Notes: generated by a model from the letters alone, not told the origin. Shown: positions 1 through 8,925, numbered from the stretch's first letter. The stretch: 64,000 bases of DNA from Bradyrhizobium sp. LHD-71 (GCF_031157255.1 NZ_JAVIFX010000002.1:1-64000); one strand, 5' to 3'. Translations and numbers: made by a program.

Positions 1-2170
1 GCACCCAGTTTGTGTCCGCGACCGCAACGGGAGGATCGTTCACGGCGTTGAAGGCTATTGTCGCGTCGAACGTGTTGCTCGTGTCGAACCCGTCACTGAC
101 CTGAACCGAGAACGTCGGCGCGCTCTCGCTTCCATTGTGCGTAAAGCGGATATGGCCGGCAGCGACCTCTGCGCTCGTGAACGTCGTCGCGCTCACCCAG
201 CTGCCGCCGCTGAAAATCTCGAACTGGCCGTTGCTGATGTTCGAAGCGGCGACCGTGAAATTCGTCGTGTCGGGGTCGACGATGCCTATGCTGGACGCTG
301 TCAGCGCGACGCTGATTCCCTCGTCCACCGCCAGCGACGCCGACGTAATGACCGGGGCGTCGTTCACGCCGTTGAAGGCTATTGTCGCGTCGAACGTGCT
401 GCTCGTATCGAGCCCGTCATGGACCTGAACCGAGAACGTCGGCGCACTCTCGCTTCCGTTGTGCGTAAAGCGGATATGGCCGGCAGCGATGTCTGCGCTC
501 GTGAACGTCGTCGTGCTCACCCAGCTTTCGCCGCTGAAGATCTCGAACCGGCCGTTGCTGATGTTCGAAGCGGCGACCGTAAAGCTCGTCGCGTCGGGGT
601 CGGTAATGCCTATACTGGAAGCTGTTAGCAGGACGCTGGCTCCCTCGTCCATTGCCAGCGAAGCCGATGTAACAACCGGGGCATCGTTCACGCCGACGAT
701 GGTCACGAGCAAAGTCCGGTGCACGGTATCGGGCCCGGACCGGCTGTCGAAGGCGATCATGTATCCGACCGAGGCGCCCTGGGCGAGGAAAGCGAAACTG
801 GCAGGATCGTAGCTGACGGTGCCGGTCTGCGGATCGATGTTGATCAGTCTCGCAAGATCCATCGTCGCCGGGACACTCGGCGGACCGGTCACACCGATGA
901 GCCGAGCGGTATCGGCGACATAGAGGACCTGGACGTCGTTGCCGGCGTCCGGGTCAACGATGTTGACCCGCTCGGCAATGTTGAACGCGGGATTGGCACC
1001 CACATTGTTGACGACCACGGTCAGGTCATTGACGCTGACATCGGGCGGCGTGTTGAACCGCGTAACCCTGATGGGAATGTCGTCGGTCGGCAGGTCTTGC
1101 GTCGTCAGATTGACTTTCAGCGGAAGGATCGTCGGGCTGTCGACCGGAAAGTTGATCGGATCGGGCTGCAACCTGTCATCAGGCGACCCGGGCGGTGTCG
1201 ATGATCCACCCGGCCGGTAGTTCGGAAAATACTCCCGCAACGTCTGGTCGACGATCGCTTGTGCCGCGAGAGAAAGCGGCGGCGCGGGCTGCGTCGACAC
1301 ATCGCCGGTGCCGGTAATGCTCGTCACAAGCCCGGCCTGGCTGACCTGTCCGATCGGCGTGTTCGGACTGCTCCTGCTAAACAGGACAAGCGAGCCCGTC
1401 ACACCGCCAGGCTCGGAGAGCACCTGAACACGAACCGAGGGTGCAGCGCCGGCTCCCGGAACCACGAACTCGATCTCGACCAGAACCGCTGTCCCGCGGA
1501 TTCCCATGGTTGCCGCCGGCGTCTCGACCCGCATGTCGCCGCGCTTGGCCGTCTCGCCCGCGACGAAGGTGATCGTCCCCTGCACCAGGCTCAGCAATGA
1601 CGAATTGGATGACCCCGCCCGGTCATAGATCATTTCGGTGAGAACCATCCTCGCGTTCGCCGCGAGCCCGAAGACGGTGCCGTCGATGAAAACCAGTCCG
1701 AGCGACGAGCCCGCGCCGGTCTGGACGACGTCCCCCTTCTGAACATTGTCGCCGAGATTCAGCTGAACTGAGACGCCATTGCGGACCGCCGTCGCAAAAC
1801 CGGTCAGTTTGCTGACCCGTCCGATCACTGCGCCGGCGCTTGCGAGAGGAGCCGCCTGTGCGTACTGGACCTCTCCGCTCAGCGCCTGCACGACGTCGGC
1901 TGACAGCACGGCACCGTCGCGCGTCGCGAGCGCCGTCCGCGTCTCGCTCTTGAAATAGTCGTCGATGACGATTCGTCTGTCGTCTTTCGAAATCATCAGG
2001 TCCGAACCGGACCGCCTGAACTCGCCCGTGAAAAGCAGGTCCGCATCGGAGACGACGACCGCGTCTGCGAGCGTGTCATTTGACGAATCGGAATCGATCG
2101 CGATGTTTGGGGAATGAGAACCCAAACCGGACAGTGCCAAACCGAGGTTGGAAACTTCGGTGACGCTCAA
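1..2170 (-). CDS. FecR-domain / cadherin-like repeat giant surface protein (3' end beyond window)
   Basis: The minus strand is open from a stop at 2186-2188 to the left edge, so this is the N-terminal part of a longer protein. The first ~55 residues are acidic and Ser/Asp-rich. A FecR-like domain follows (roughly plus 2000-1500) with motifs such as GVSVQLNLGDNV, VQTGAGSSLGLVFIDGT and TPAATMGIRGTAV. A proline-rich linker comes next, then a domain with NVVDPDAGNDVQ-like sequence, then Ig/cadherin-like modules ending in FNGVNDAPVITSASLAVDEG. Such proteins are usually secreted adhesins exported by type I systems; localisation here is inferred. The start is unclear. The only ATG upstream in frame (2243-2245) is followed after 14 codons by TGA, so a TTG at 2168-2170 is used here, without a good ribosome-binding site. 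Confidence 0.75.
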   Translation of the reverse strand, partial: MSVTEVSNLGLALSGLGSHSPNIAIDSDSSNDTLADAVVVSDADLLFTGEFRRSGSDLMISKDDRRIVIDDYFKSETRTALATRDGAVLSADVVQALSGEVQYAQAAPLASAGAVIGRVSKLTGFATAVRNGVSVQLNLGDNVQKGDVVQTGAGSSLGLVFIDGTVFGLAANARMVLTEMIYDRAGSSNSSLLSLVQGTITFVAGETAKRGDMRVETPAATMGIRGTAVLVEIEFVVPGAGAAPSVRVQVLSEPGGVTGSLVLFSRSSPNTPIGQVSQAGLVTSITGTGDVSTQPAPPLSLAAQAIVDQTLREYFPNYRPGGSSTPPGSPDDRLQPDPINFPVDSPTILPLKVNLTTQDLPTDDIPIRVTRFNTPPDVSVNDLTVVVNNVGANPAFNIAERVNIVDPDAGNDVQVLYVADTARLIGVTGPPSVPATMDLARLINIDPQTGTVSYDPASFAFLAQGASVGYMIAFDSRSGPDTVHRTLLVTIVGVNDAPVVTSASLAMDEGASVLLTASSIGITDPDATSFTVAASNISNGRFEIFSGESWVSTTTFTSADIAAGHIRFTHNGSESAPTFSVQVHDGLDTSSTFDATIAFNGVNDAPVITSASLAVDEGISVALTASSIGIVDPDTTNFTVAASNISNGQFEIFSGGSWVSATTFTSAEVAAGHIRFTHNGSESAPTFSVQVSDGFDTSNTFDATIAFNAVNDPPVAVADTNWV
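38..685. repeat. 324-bp tandem repeat inside the cadherin-like gene
   Basis: The same sequence starting gttcacgccgttgaagg recurs at 38 and 362 and, diverged, at 686, giving a period of exactly 324 bp (108 codons). Units 38-361 and 362-685 are nearly identical at DNA level, including third codon positions. This points to recent duplication or gene conversion. Each unit encodes one module with SNGQFEIFSGGSWVS- and AAGHIRFTHNGSES-like motifs. The array may continue past the left edge. Confidence 0.85.
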
Positions 2171-2498
2171 TGTGAACTCGCGACGCTACGGACAAAAAAA
2201 TCAACGAGCCTTATCGACCAGTTGAGTATCACCTTCCGAAGTCATGCGAAAGCTGGATCGTCACGCGCTTGCGACGCGCGAGATTGCACCAATAAAGACA
2301 GGAAGCGGTATCACGTGGCCGGCACGGGCGTAAGCTTCAGAGAATGTTCGGCAAATAACCGTGTTGATGACGCGCGGCGCGCGCGCTGTCGCCACAACCA
2401 CCACTCGCGATCTCCCGGCCGGCTCGCGCATTGAGCGCCGCAACGACGACGTCCATAATAAGATACCAACAACATCCAACAACAATGGAGGATCGACG
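2171..2498. other. Intergenic region between divergent genes
   Basis: About 330 bases separate the minus-strand FecR/cadherin gene from the plus-strand phosphotriesterase-family gene. It must hold promoters for both directions, but no convincing -35/-10 pair or operator could be assigned. A run of seven A on the plus strand lies near 2193-2199, close to the poorly defined start of the minus-strand gene. The plus strand is open from 2361 in frame with the hydrolase, but this stretch looks non-coding. Confidence 0.5.
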
Positions 2499-3500
2499 AT
2501 GATGGTGCAGACGGTGACGGGCCCGATTCCCCTCGAGCGGCTTGGGCGAACGCTGATGCACGAGCATCTCTTCATCGCCTTCCCCGGCGCCGAGTTCGAT
2601 CCGACGGCAAAATTCGACCGGGCCGCCTTCATCGAAGAGGCGGTGCGACGGCTGGTGCAGTTGCGCACCGAGCACGGCGTGCGCAGTTTCGTCGATCCCT
2701 GCCCGATCGAACTCGGTCGTGACGCCGCCGTCATGAAGGAGATCTCGGAAAAGTCCGACATGCACATCATCTGCACGACCGGCTTCTATTTCGAGGACAT
2801 GGGTCTGCCCGTGTACTGGCGTGCGCGCACGGTCGACGAGATCGCAGAGCTCTACATCCGCGAAATCACCCACGGCATCGGCGAGACCGGCATCAGGGCT
2901 GGCGCGATCAAGGTCGCGACCGGCGCGCCGGTCGTGACGGCAATGGAGAAGAAATTTCTGGCCGCCGCCTGCATCGCCCAGAAGGCAACGGGCGTGCCGA
3001 TCATCACGCATACCCAAGACGGATGCGCCGGCCCCGAACAACAGAAGCTGTTCGCCGAGGGCGGGGTCGACGCGCATCGCTGCCTGATCGGCCACTGCTG
3101 CGGCAATGCCGATCCGGCCTACCACCGCCAGGTGGTCGATGGCGGCTCCTATATCGGCTTCGATCGCATCGGCATCACGCGATTTCAGCCGGACGAAGTG
3201 CGGGCGGACAATCTGGCCACGCTCGTGAAGTCCGGCTTCCGCGCGCAGATCATGATGAGCCAGGACCGGCATTGTGGCTGGCTCGGAAAGTTTCCGCGTC
3301 AGGTCAGTGCTGAGGAACAAGCCAGGATCGAGCAACTGCGCTCGCAGGGCCGCTATCCGCCGCCCTACACCTATATGTTCACCGACTTCATTCCGATGCT
3401 GCATGCGCACGGCGTCAATCAGGCGGACATCGCCTCGATCCTCGAGGACAATCCACGCCGCTTCTTCGCTGGCGAGGCCTTGCCGCAGGCGGCGCCCTGA
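2499..3500 (+). CDS. Phosphotriesterase-family metal-dependent hydrolase
   Basis: The 333-residue protein carries the full metal-ligand set of the phosphotriesterase/lactonase branch of the amidohydrolase superfamily: His21-x-His23 (MHEHLF), Lys138 (AIKVATGA, the lysine normally carbamylated to bridge two metals), His171 (THTQDG), His199 (IGHCC) and Asp256 (SQDRHC). It should be a cytoplasmic binuclear-metal TIM barrel. Members hydrolyse lactones, esters or organophosphates; the substrate here is unknown. ATG at 2499 is chosen because GGAGGA (2487-2492) sits six bases upstream, rather than the in-frame codon at 2361. It overlaps the next gene, a GNAT acetyltransferase, at its stop codon, so the two are probably translated together. 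Confidence 0.88.
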   Translation: MMVQTVTGPIPLERLGRTLMHEHLFIAFPGAEFDPTAKFDRAAFIEEAVRRLVQLRTEHGVRSFVDPCPIELGRDAAVMKEISEKSDMHIICTTGFYFEDMGLPVYWRARTVDEIAELYIREITHGIGETGIRAGAIKVATGAPVVTAMEKKFLAAACIAQKATGVPIITHTQDGCAGPEQQKLFAEGGVDAHRCLIGHCCGNADPAYHRQVVDGGSYIGFDRIGITRFQPDEVRADNLATLVKSGFRAQIMMSQDRHCGWLGKFPRQVSAEEQARIEQLRSQGRYPPPYTYMFTDFIPMLHAHGVNQADIASILEDNPRRFFAGEALPQAAP

Positions 3501-3985
3501 TGACGATGCAAATCCGTGTCGATGAGCTGCGGGAGGCCAAAGTCATTGGCCTCCTTCACGCGCATCTCGAGCACTGCAAAAAGTGGTCACCTCCCGAGAG
3601 CGTTCACGCTCTCGACCTGGAAGCGCTGCGGTCGCCGGAGATCACTTTCTGGACGGCGTGGGACGGCGCCAGCCTGTTGGGCTGCGGGGCTCTGAAACAG
3701 CTCGATCCGCTCCACGGGGAAGTAAAATCAATGCACACGGCCGCAAAACATCGTGGCCGCGGCGTAGCGATGGGCCTGCTCAGGCACATTGTCGCTGAAG
3801 CCCGATCCCGCGCCTACCGCCGGCTCAGCCTCGAGACCGGCTCAATGGATGCCTTTGCTGCAGCGCGAGCGCTGTATTCCGGTTTCGGCTTCATCGGCAC
3901 GGGACCGTTCGGCGACTACACCCTTGATCCGAACAGCGTATTCATGACCCTCGATCTTGCGACCAAGCAAGACCGCCTGTCGTAG
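3500..3985 (+). CDS. GNAT-family N-acetyltransferase
   Basis: This 161-residue protein is a single GNAT domain. The acetyl-CoA pyrophosphate loop is seen as RGRGVA at residues 85-90, followed by an amphipathic helix (GLLRHIVAEA) and the C-terminal LYSGFGF segment typical of the YsnE/PsyA-like subgroup. Length is normal for the family. The acceptor amine is unknown. The start overlaps the hydrolase stop (ATGA-type junction), pointing to an operon. Its TAG stop lies inside the left arm of a 26-bp inverted repeat, so the palindrome probably acts as the 3' end of the transcript. Confidence 0.85.
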   Translation: MTMQIRVDELREAKVIGLLHAHLEHCKKWSPPESVHALDLEALRSPEITFWTAWDGASLLGCGALKQLDPLHGEVKSMHTAAKHRGRGVAMGLLRHIVAEARSRAYRRLSLETGSMDAFAAARALYSGFGFIGTGPFGDYTLDPNSVFMTLDLATKQDRLS

Positions 3986-4072
3986 CCCGCATGAGCGAAG
4001 CGACATGCGGGACAGCATCAGTGCTCTGCAGGGCCGTCCCCACATATCGCTTCGCTCATGCGGGCTACGACA
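3978..4072. repeat. Intergenic palindrome with 26-bp perfect arms
   Basis: Arms at 3978-4003 and 4047-4072 are perfect reverse complements around a 43-base centre; the core is gtagcccgcatgagcgaagc. The element sits between convergent genes and contains the stop codon of the acetyltransferase. Its right arm ends three bases before the stop of the Dabb gene. Short dispersed palindromes with this kind of core are common in Bradyrhizobium-type genomes. It could fold into a bidirectional 3'-end hairpin. Confidence 0.8.
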
Positions 4073-4075
4073 ATC

Positions 4076-4471
4076 TCACCGCTCCACGGAGTCGAATACC
4101 CGAATCTTCACCCAGTTGGGATTGCTCTCGGGGATGAAGTGCTTCACGTGCGCGTCGGAAACCTGATACGCGTCGTGCGCCTGCCGACCGGAAAACACCA
4201 TGTGAAAGGCGACGTCAAAGCCATCGTCATTGAAGAGATAAGCCACCTGCTTGTGTCGCGTCAGATCATCCGCCAGCGCCGTCGCGGAGAAGGACAGCTC
4301 GCCGGCATGATCGGTCAGGTATTTCTTTCCAAGCTCCAGCTGCTTCTGAACGGCGGCGGAACTCTTGTCTTTAAGCGTAATGAAGATGTCGTGATGGATA
4401 CGCCCTTCGGCAGCCGCGCTTGACGTCGCACGCGCCCCTGCGGTCGTACCGGCAGAGGGTACACTTTTCAT
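4076..4471 (-). CDS. Dabb-domain (stress-responsive alpha/beta barrel) protein
   Basis: The protein has 131 residues. After an alanine/serine-rich N-terminal ~25 residues comes a Dabb (dimeric alpha-beta barrel) domain: IHHDIFITLKDKSSAAVQKQ, a central HKQVAYLFNDDGFDVAFHMVF strand region, and the C-terminal segment HDAYQVSDAHVKHFIPES. Family members are small ferredoxin-fold dimers; some are stress-induced and others are enzymes such as polyketide cyclases, so function is open. Start at 4471 is supported by AAGGAGA just upstream on the minus strand. The gene converges on the acetyltransferase with a palindrome between them. Confidence 0.8.
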   Translation of the reverse strand: MKSVPSAGTTAGARATSSAAAEGRIHHDIFITLKDKSSAAVQKQLELGKKYLTDHAGELSFSATALADDLTRHKQVAYLFNDDGFDVAFHMVFSGRQAHDAYQVSDAHVKHFIPESNPNWVKIRVFDSVER

Positions 4472-4863
4472 GGACTGTCTCCTTGAGAAAATCATGGTTG
4501 AGATTGCCGTCGCATTCAGCCTCACAACGATGAACCAAGGGAAAGTTGCTGAGATTCCAAGTATCTTCGCTAAATTCGCTGGAGTGATCTCAATGATCAC
4601 AAGGTCGCACCGGGGCCCTGGTGAGGCTGAGCACAGCGATACCCCCGATCTGACTCCGCGGCAGGTGCTCCGCGGATGTCGATGCGCTGAGCCGGCTGCA
4701 GCTCGGCGCTGGTTTTGCACCGCAGCACTCAAGCACGCGTGAAGCATTAAGTCGCGATTCAGGCTGGAACGGCAAAAGCTGCGGGACTCATCGGCCTTTA
4801 GGCGTTACAAAAAACGAACAACTCGCGCGGGTTTGAACGCGAGACGACGAGAGGGAGACGTCT
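4472..4863. other. Divergent intergenic region upstream of ABC importer operon
   Basis: About 390 bases lie between the Dabb gene (minus) and the ABC permease gene (plus). No coding signal was seen. Around 4605-4680 there is a weak resemblance to parts of a TPP riboswitch (GGGG, GGCTGAG, TACCC in order), but the conserved GAACCTGA core is not intact, so it is not called. The only firm element is the GAGGGAG ribosome-binding site shortly before the GTG start at 4864. Confidence 0.45.
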
Positions 4864-6657
4864 GTGGCGGCGGACAGCACTGCCCTTGGGGCAGATATCG
4901 AGCCATTGACCGGATCATACGAGGCAAGCCAGCGCTCCGCGCGTTTGCGGGCCGCCGGACGCTGGCTGTGGTCGGCCGGGCTGCTCGTCATCCTCGGCTT
5001 TCTGGTGGTCTACCCCGTCAGCATGCTGCTGCTCGGCGCGCTGACGAACACCAATCCGGTCGTCGACGGGTTCGCCACCTTCAATCTGTCGCTCGAGAAC
5101 TTCGTCACGGTTCTCGCCAATCCGAACGTCCACCTGGCCCTCATCAATTCGCTGATCGCCTGCGGCGGCGGCACCGCGCTCGCGGTGGTGATCGGCCTGG
5201 GCTTCTCGTGGATCGTTGTGCGCACCAACACCCCCTGCAAGGGCTTCATTGCCGCGGTGAGCCTGGTGCCGCTGTTCGTGCCGCCCCTGGTTGCTGCCGT
5301 CGCCTGGTCGATTCTGGCCTCGCCCAAATCCGGTCTTCTGAACACGCTACTCGCGGGGCTTGGGATCGACTGGCGGTTCGATGTCTACTCGATGCCGGGG
5401 ATGATCGTGATTTTCGGCGTCTATTACGCGCCTTACGTCTACATGTTCACAGCATCTGCGCTGCGGAACATGGACCCGGCGCTCGAGGAAGCCGCCGAGA
5501 TCTCCGGCGCAACCGCGCTTTCCACGCTTCTGACGGTGACGTTCCCGCTGATCGCGCCGGCGATCATCTCGGGCATGCTGCTCTCGTTCATCGTGATGCT
5601 CGGGATCTATGGAATACCGGCGGTGCTCGGCACGCCGGGCGATATCCCGGTCCTGACGACGTACATCTTCAAGCTCACGGCCTGGTCGCCGCCGCTCTAT
5701 TCGACCGCGGCGGCAGTCGCCGTCATCCTCATGACCGTCACCGGTTTCCTCGTCTGGCTGCAGCATCGCGTCGTCAGCGCGCGCAGCTACATCACCGTCG
5801 CCGGCAAGGCGTTTCGCCCGGCCGTGATGAATTTGGGCCGCTGGCGCTACTTCACGCTGGGGCTGGCGATCGTTTACCTGGTGATTGTGGTGGTGCTGCC
5901 GACGCTGGCCCTGATCGTGGCGGCATTTCGAAAGTTCCTCTTTATCCGCACGATGGCGAGCCTGTTCGATGCCCGGCAATATTCGCTGATCCACTTCGAG
6001 CGGCTGTTCGACAATCCCCTCGCGCTTCGCTCCATCGTCAATACGATCGAGGTCGGCCTGATCACCGCGGTGATCGGCGGAATCCTGTCGTTCGCGATCG
6101 GCTACACAATCCATCGCACGCGACTGTCGGGCCGCAAGAGCATCGACGTGATCTCCACCCTGCCCGTCGCCATTCCGGGACTGGTGATCGGCGTGGCCTA
6201 TCTGTGGGCCTGGATCGGGTTGCCGGGCGGTCTGTACGGCACGATCTGGATCCTGGCGCTGGCCTTCGTCGCCCGCTTCATGCCGGACACCATCAAGGCG
6301 CTCTCGACCTCGCTCTTGCAGATCCACCGGGAACTCGAAGAAGCCGCGTGGATCTGCGGCACCCGCATGCTCGGCACGATCCGCATGATTGTGCTGCCGC
6401 TGGCGCGGCCGGGCGTGATCGCCGCGATGACGCTGCTGTTCGTCCTGGCGATCCGGGAACTCGGCTCGTCGTTGTTTCTCTACACCAGCGAAACCATGGT
6501 GATGGCGGTGCTGCTGCTCGATTACTACGAGGGCGGTAATGTCGGCATCACCGCGGCTTTCAGCCTGGTCCAGACGATTCTGCTCGGCGTGCTGATTGGA
6601 TTTGCACACGTCCTGTCGCGCGGCGGCACCGACACCGGCGTCGGCAAGGCCGGATAA
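4864..6657 (+). CDS. ABC transporter permease, fused double-domain (iron/small-solute type)
   Basis: At 597 residues this is a fused permease containing two binding-protein-dependent transport domains, as in FbpB- or ThiP-type importers. Each half has its own cytoplasmic EAA loop: EEAAEISGATALSTLLTV in the first half and EEAAWICGTRMLGTIRMI in the second. About twelve hydrophobic segments are visible. GTG is the start, preceded by GAGGGAG. It is the first gene of a three-gene plus-strand importer operon with a Tat-exported binding protein and a PotA/FbpC-like ATPase. The family suggests ferric iron, thiamine or a related small solute, but the substrate cannot be read from sequence. Confidence 0.88.
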   Translation: MAADSTALGADIEPLTGSYEASQRSARLRAAGRWLWSAGLLVILGFLVVYPVSMLLLGALTNTNPVVDGFATFNLSLENFVTVLANPNVHLALINSLIACGGGTALAVVIGLGFSWIVVRTNTPCKGFIAAVSLVPLFVPPLVAAVAWSILASPKSGLLNTLLAGLGIDWRFDVYSMPGMIVIFGVYYAPYVYMFTASALRNMDPALEEAAEISGATALSTLLTVTFPLIAPAIISGMLLSFIVMLGIYGIPAVLGTPGDIPVLTTYIFKLTAWSPPLYSTAAAVAVILMTVTGFLVWLQHRVVSARSYITVAGKAFRPAVMNLGRWRYFTLGLAIVYLVIVVVLPTLALIVAAFRKFLFIRTMASLFDARQYSLIHFERLFDNPLALRSIVNTIEVGLITAVIGGILSFAIGYTIHRTRLSGRKSIDVISTLPVAIPGLVIGVAYLWAWIGLPGGLYGTIWILALAFVARFMPDTIKALSTSLLQIHRELEEAAWICGTRMLGTIRMIVLPLARPGVIAAMTLLFVLAIRELGSSLFLYTSETMVMAVLLLDYYEGGNVGITAAFSLVQTILLGVLIGFAHVLSRGGTDTGVGKAG

Positions 6658-6683
6658 ATGATGACGAACTTCGGAGGAGCGCC

Positions 6684-7730
6684 ATGACGAGAACCCACCT
6701 CACGCGTCGGCAATTCACCACCGCGGCGGCGGCGAGCGTTGCAACCGCAGCCCTCGGCGCACGCGGCGCGGCGGCCCAGGAATACGGCCCGGCGGAACTC
6801 ATCGACGCCGCCAAGAAGGAAGGCAAGATCGTCTATTACACCGCCGACTTCACCGAGCCGGAACAGGAGATCATCAAGGCCTTCAACAAGCGATTTCCCT
6901 TCGTCCGGGTCGAGATGGTGCGCGCACCGGGCGGACAGCTGATCACGCGGATCAAGACCGAGGCCGCGGCCAACAAGCTACTTGCCGACGTCGTCAACCA
7001 CTCCGATCGCGGCCTGATGAAGGACATCGCCGACCTGTTCCAGGATTATCGACCGCCGAACGCCGACGCCTATCGCGATGACGTGCAGGTTTCGCCACAG
7101 CTCTGGCCAAAGACCACGCTCGGATGGTCCATCGCCTACAACACGGAACTGGAGCAGAAACCGCCGCGCAGCTGGATGGATCTCTGCAAGGCGGAGTACG
7201 GCCCGAAAAAGATCGGTCAGGTGATTGCGCCGTCCGGCGGCACGACCTGGACCCGCATCATGTTCGAGCGGCAAACGTTCGGCGACGACTACTGGAAAAA
7301 GCAGGCCGCGACCCAGCCGGTGCTCTATCCATCAGGCGCTCCGACCGCGGACGCGCTGGTACGTGGCGAAGTCTCGATCGGCGTTCTGCTCTACAACATC
7401 GCCTATATGAAGAAGCGCGATGGCGCGCCGCTGGAGATCATCTTCCCCTCGGACGGTGTGCCGCTCAACTACTACGCGGCCGGCGTCACTAAGGCCGCCG
7501 CCAACCCGAACGCTGCGAAGCTGTTCCTGAACTGGTGCATGTCCGAAGAAGGACAGGCATTCCACATCAAGGAACTAGGCTATCTGACGGCGTTGAAGAA
7601 GCCGCCGTTCAATCCGCCAGGCTACGATCCGGCGGTGATCAAGACCTGGGCGCCGAACTTCGAGCAGTATCAGTCGCTGCGCGACGCCTGGATCGACGAA
7701 TGGAACAAGACCTACGGCTATCGCCAGTAG
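6684..7730 (+). CDS. ABC transporter substrate-binding protein (Fbp/AfuA type), Tat signal
   Basis: This 348-residue periplasmic binding protein begins with a twin-arginine-like signal (TRRQFTTAAAASVATAALG) and an AQE region consistent with cleavage near residue 31. The mature part follows the class of binding proteins used by Fbp/ThiB-like importers: KEGKIVYYTADFTEPEQEII at the N-terminus, then a C-terminal lobe with NPNAAKLFLNWCMSEEGQAF. A YY pair occurs in VPLNYYAAG, but the iron-binding geometry of FbpA cannot be asserted. The gene lies 26 bases after the permease with GGAGGAG before the ATG, and is followed by the ATPase. Confidence 0.87.
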   Translation: MTRTHLTRRQFTTAAAASVATAALGARGAAAQEYGPAELIDAAKKEGKIVYYTADFTEPEQEIIKAFNKRFPFVRVEMVRAPGGQLITRIKTEAAANKLLADVVNHSDRGLMKDIADLFQDYRPPNADAYRDDVQVSPQLWPKTTLGWSIAYNTELEQKPPRSWMDLCKAEYGPKKIGQVIAPSGGTTWTRIMFERQTFGDDYWKKQAATQPVLYPSGAPTADALVRGEVSIGVLLYNIAYMKKRDGAPLEIIFPSDGVPLNYYAAGVTKAAANPNAAKLFLNWCMSEEGQAFHIKELGYLTALKKPPFNPPGYDPAVIKTWAPNFEQYQSLRDAWIDEWNKTYGYRQ

Positions 7731-7772
7731 CAGTCGTCGAGCCCGCTTTCGCAATGGAGTGAATCCAACGAC

Positions 7773-8882
7773 ATGTCAGCGGAACTTAAAGTCGAGCACC
7801 TGCGCAAAGTCTTTTCGGTCGGCCGCCCGGCCATTGACGATGTGAGCTTTCGCGCGACAGCCGGCGAGATCGTGGTGCTGCTGGGGCCTTCGGGCTGCGG
7901 CAAGACCACGACGTTGCGTTGTGTTGCCGGGTTGGAGACGCCGACCAGCGGCGAAATCGCCATCGGTCGTGAGGCAGTCTCGGTGCCGGCGCGCGGTGTA
8001 CTGGTGCCACCGCGCCTGCGTAATATCGGCATGGTGTTCCAGTCATATGCGGTGTGGCCGCATATGACCGTCCGCCAGAATGTGACCTACCCGCTGCGCC
8101 AGCGCAGAGTCCCGCGGGCCGAGGCCGGCCGCAAGGTCGACGAGGTGCTCGCCCTCGTCGGGCTCTCCGAATACGCCGAACGACCGGTGGTCTCCCTCTC
8201 GGGCGGCCAGATGCAACGCGTGGCGCTCGCGCGCAGCCTGGTGTATCAGCCGCAACTGCTGTTGCTCGACGAGCCGCTCTCGAACCTGGACGCGAAATTG
8301 CGGCTGCGACTGCGTGACGATTTGCGGCGCATCATCAAGCAGACCGGCGTCACCGCGCTTTACGTGACGCACGATCAGTCCGAAGCCGTGGTGCTCGGCG
8401 ACCGGATCGGCGTCATGCGCGACGGCAAGCTGCTGCAGATCGCCCCGCCCAACGAAATCTACAATCGCCCGGCTGACATGTTCGTCGCGAATTTCACAGG
8501 CGCGTCGAACGCGCTGCCCGGGCGTCTGCTCGCGCGCAACGGCGAGTTCGGCACGGTTGAGACCGGCGGCGGCAATCGCCTGACCGCGTGGTTGCCGCCG
8601 GGCGTCGCGGCCGGGAGCGAGGTCAATGTTGCGCTGCGGCCCGAAAACATCCGGCTCGGCGTGCAGGCTGCGGCCGAGCCCAATCATTTCACTGCGCGCG
8701 TCACCGGCCAGCGCTACCAGGGCACACAGACGATCTATGAGCTCGCGACCCTCGGCGGCCGGCTCGAGGCATTGGAGCTTGGCACGAACGTGCGCTACCC
8801 GGTCGGCAGCGACGTCGAAATCCTGCTGCCCCCGGAACTCTGCTGGGCTTATTCCGCGCAGGAAGCGGCGCCGATGGAATGA
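7773..8882 (+). CDS. ABC transporter ATP-binding protein with TOBE-like C-terminus (PotA/FbpC type)
   Basis: The 369-residue ATPase energises the importer encoded just upstream. Walker A is GPSGCGKT (residues 38-45), the ABC signature LSGGQ is at 142-146 and Walker B LLLLDEP at 162-168, followed by the switch histidine in YVTHDQSEA. Residues from about 240 onward form the regulatory/TOBE-like domain typical of PotA, FbpC and MalK relatives (ALRPENIRL). A ggag sequence lies about 12 bases before the ATG. The operon ends here; a palindromic element follows. Confidence 0.9.
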   Translation: MSAELKVEHLRKVFSVGRPAIDDVSFRATAGEIVVLLGPSGCGKTTTLRCVAGLETPTSGEIAIGREAVSVPARGVLVPPRLRNIGMVFQSYAVWPHMTVRQNVTYPLRQRRVPRAEAGRKVDEVLALVGLSEYAERPVVSLSGGQMQRVALARSLVYQPQLLLLDEPLSNLDAKLRLRLRDDLRRIIKQTGVTALYVTHDQSEAVVLGDRIGVMRDGKLLQIAPPNEIYNRPADMFVANFTGASNALPGRLLARNGEFGTVETGGGNRLTAWLPPGVAAGSEVNVALRPENIRLGVQAAAEPNHFTARVTGQRYQGTQTIYELATLGGRLEALELGTNVRYPVGSDVEILLPPELCWAYSAQEAAPME

Positions 8883-8925
8883 ATGCGCGCGAGTGTCCTG
8901 TCGTTTACTTTCCACCATTAGCGCC

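Noticed and set aside
38-685. Direct repeats considered as a CRISPR array
   Set aside because: The 324-bp period, lack of spacers and an uninterrupted reading frame with cadherin-like modules show tandem protein repeats.
2361-2498. 46-codon N-terminal extension of the phosphotriesterase-family protein
   Set aside because: A strong GGAGGA sits just before the ATG at 2499, which also gives the normal family N-terminus; the extension is Arg/Thr-rich and unlike the family.
2337-3410. 357-codon open frame on the minus strand
   Set aside because: Antisense to the phosphotriesterase-family gene, which has all metal ligands in order.
5347-6609. 420-codon open frame on the minus strand
   Set aside because: It lies wholly within the double-domain ABC permease gene, is extremely rich in Arg, Asp, Gln and His, and has no recognisable motif: an antisense shadow of a GC-rich gene.
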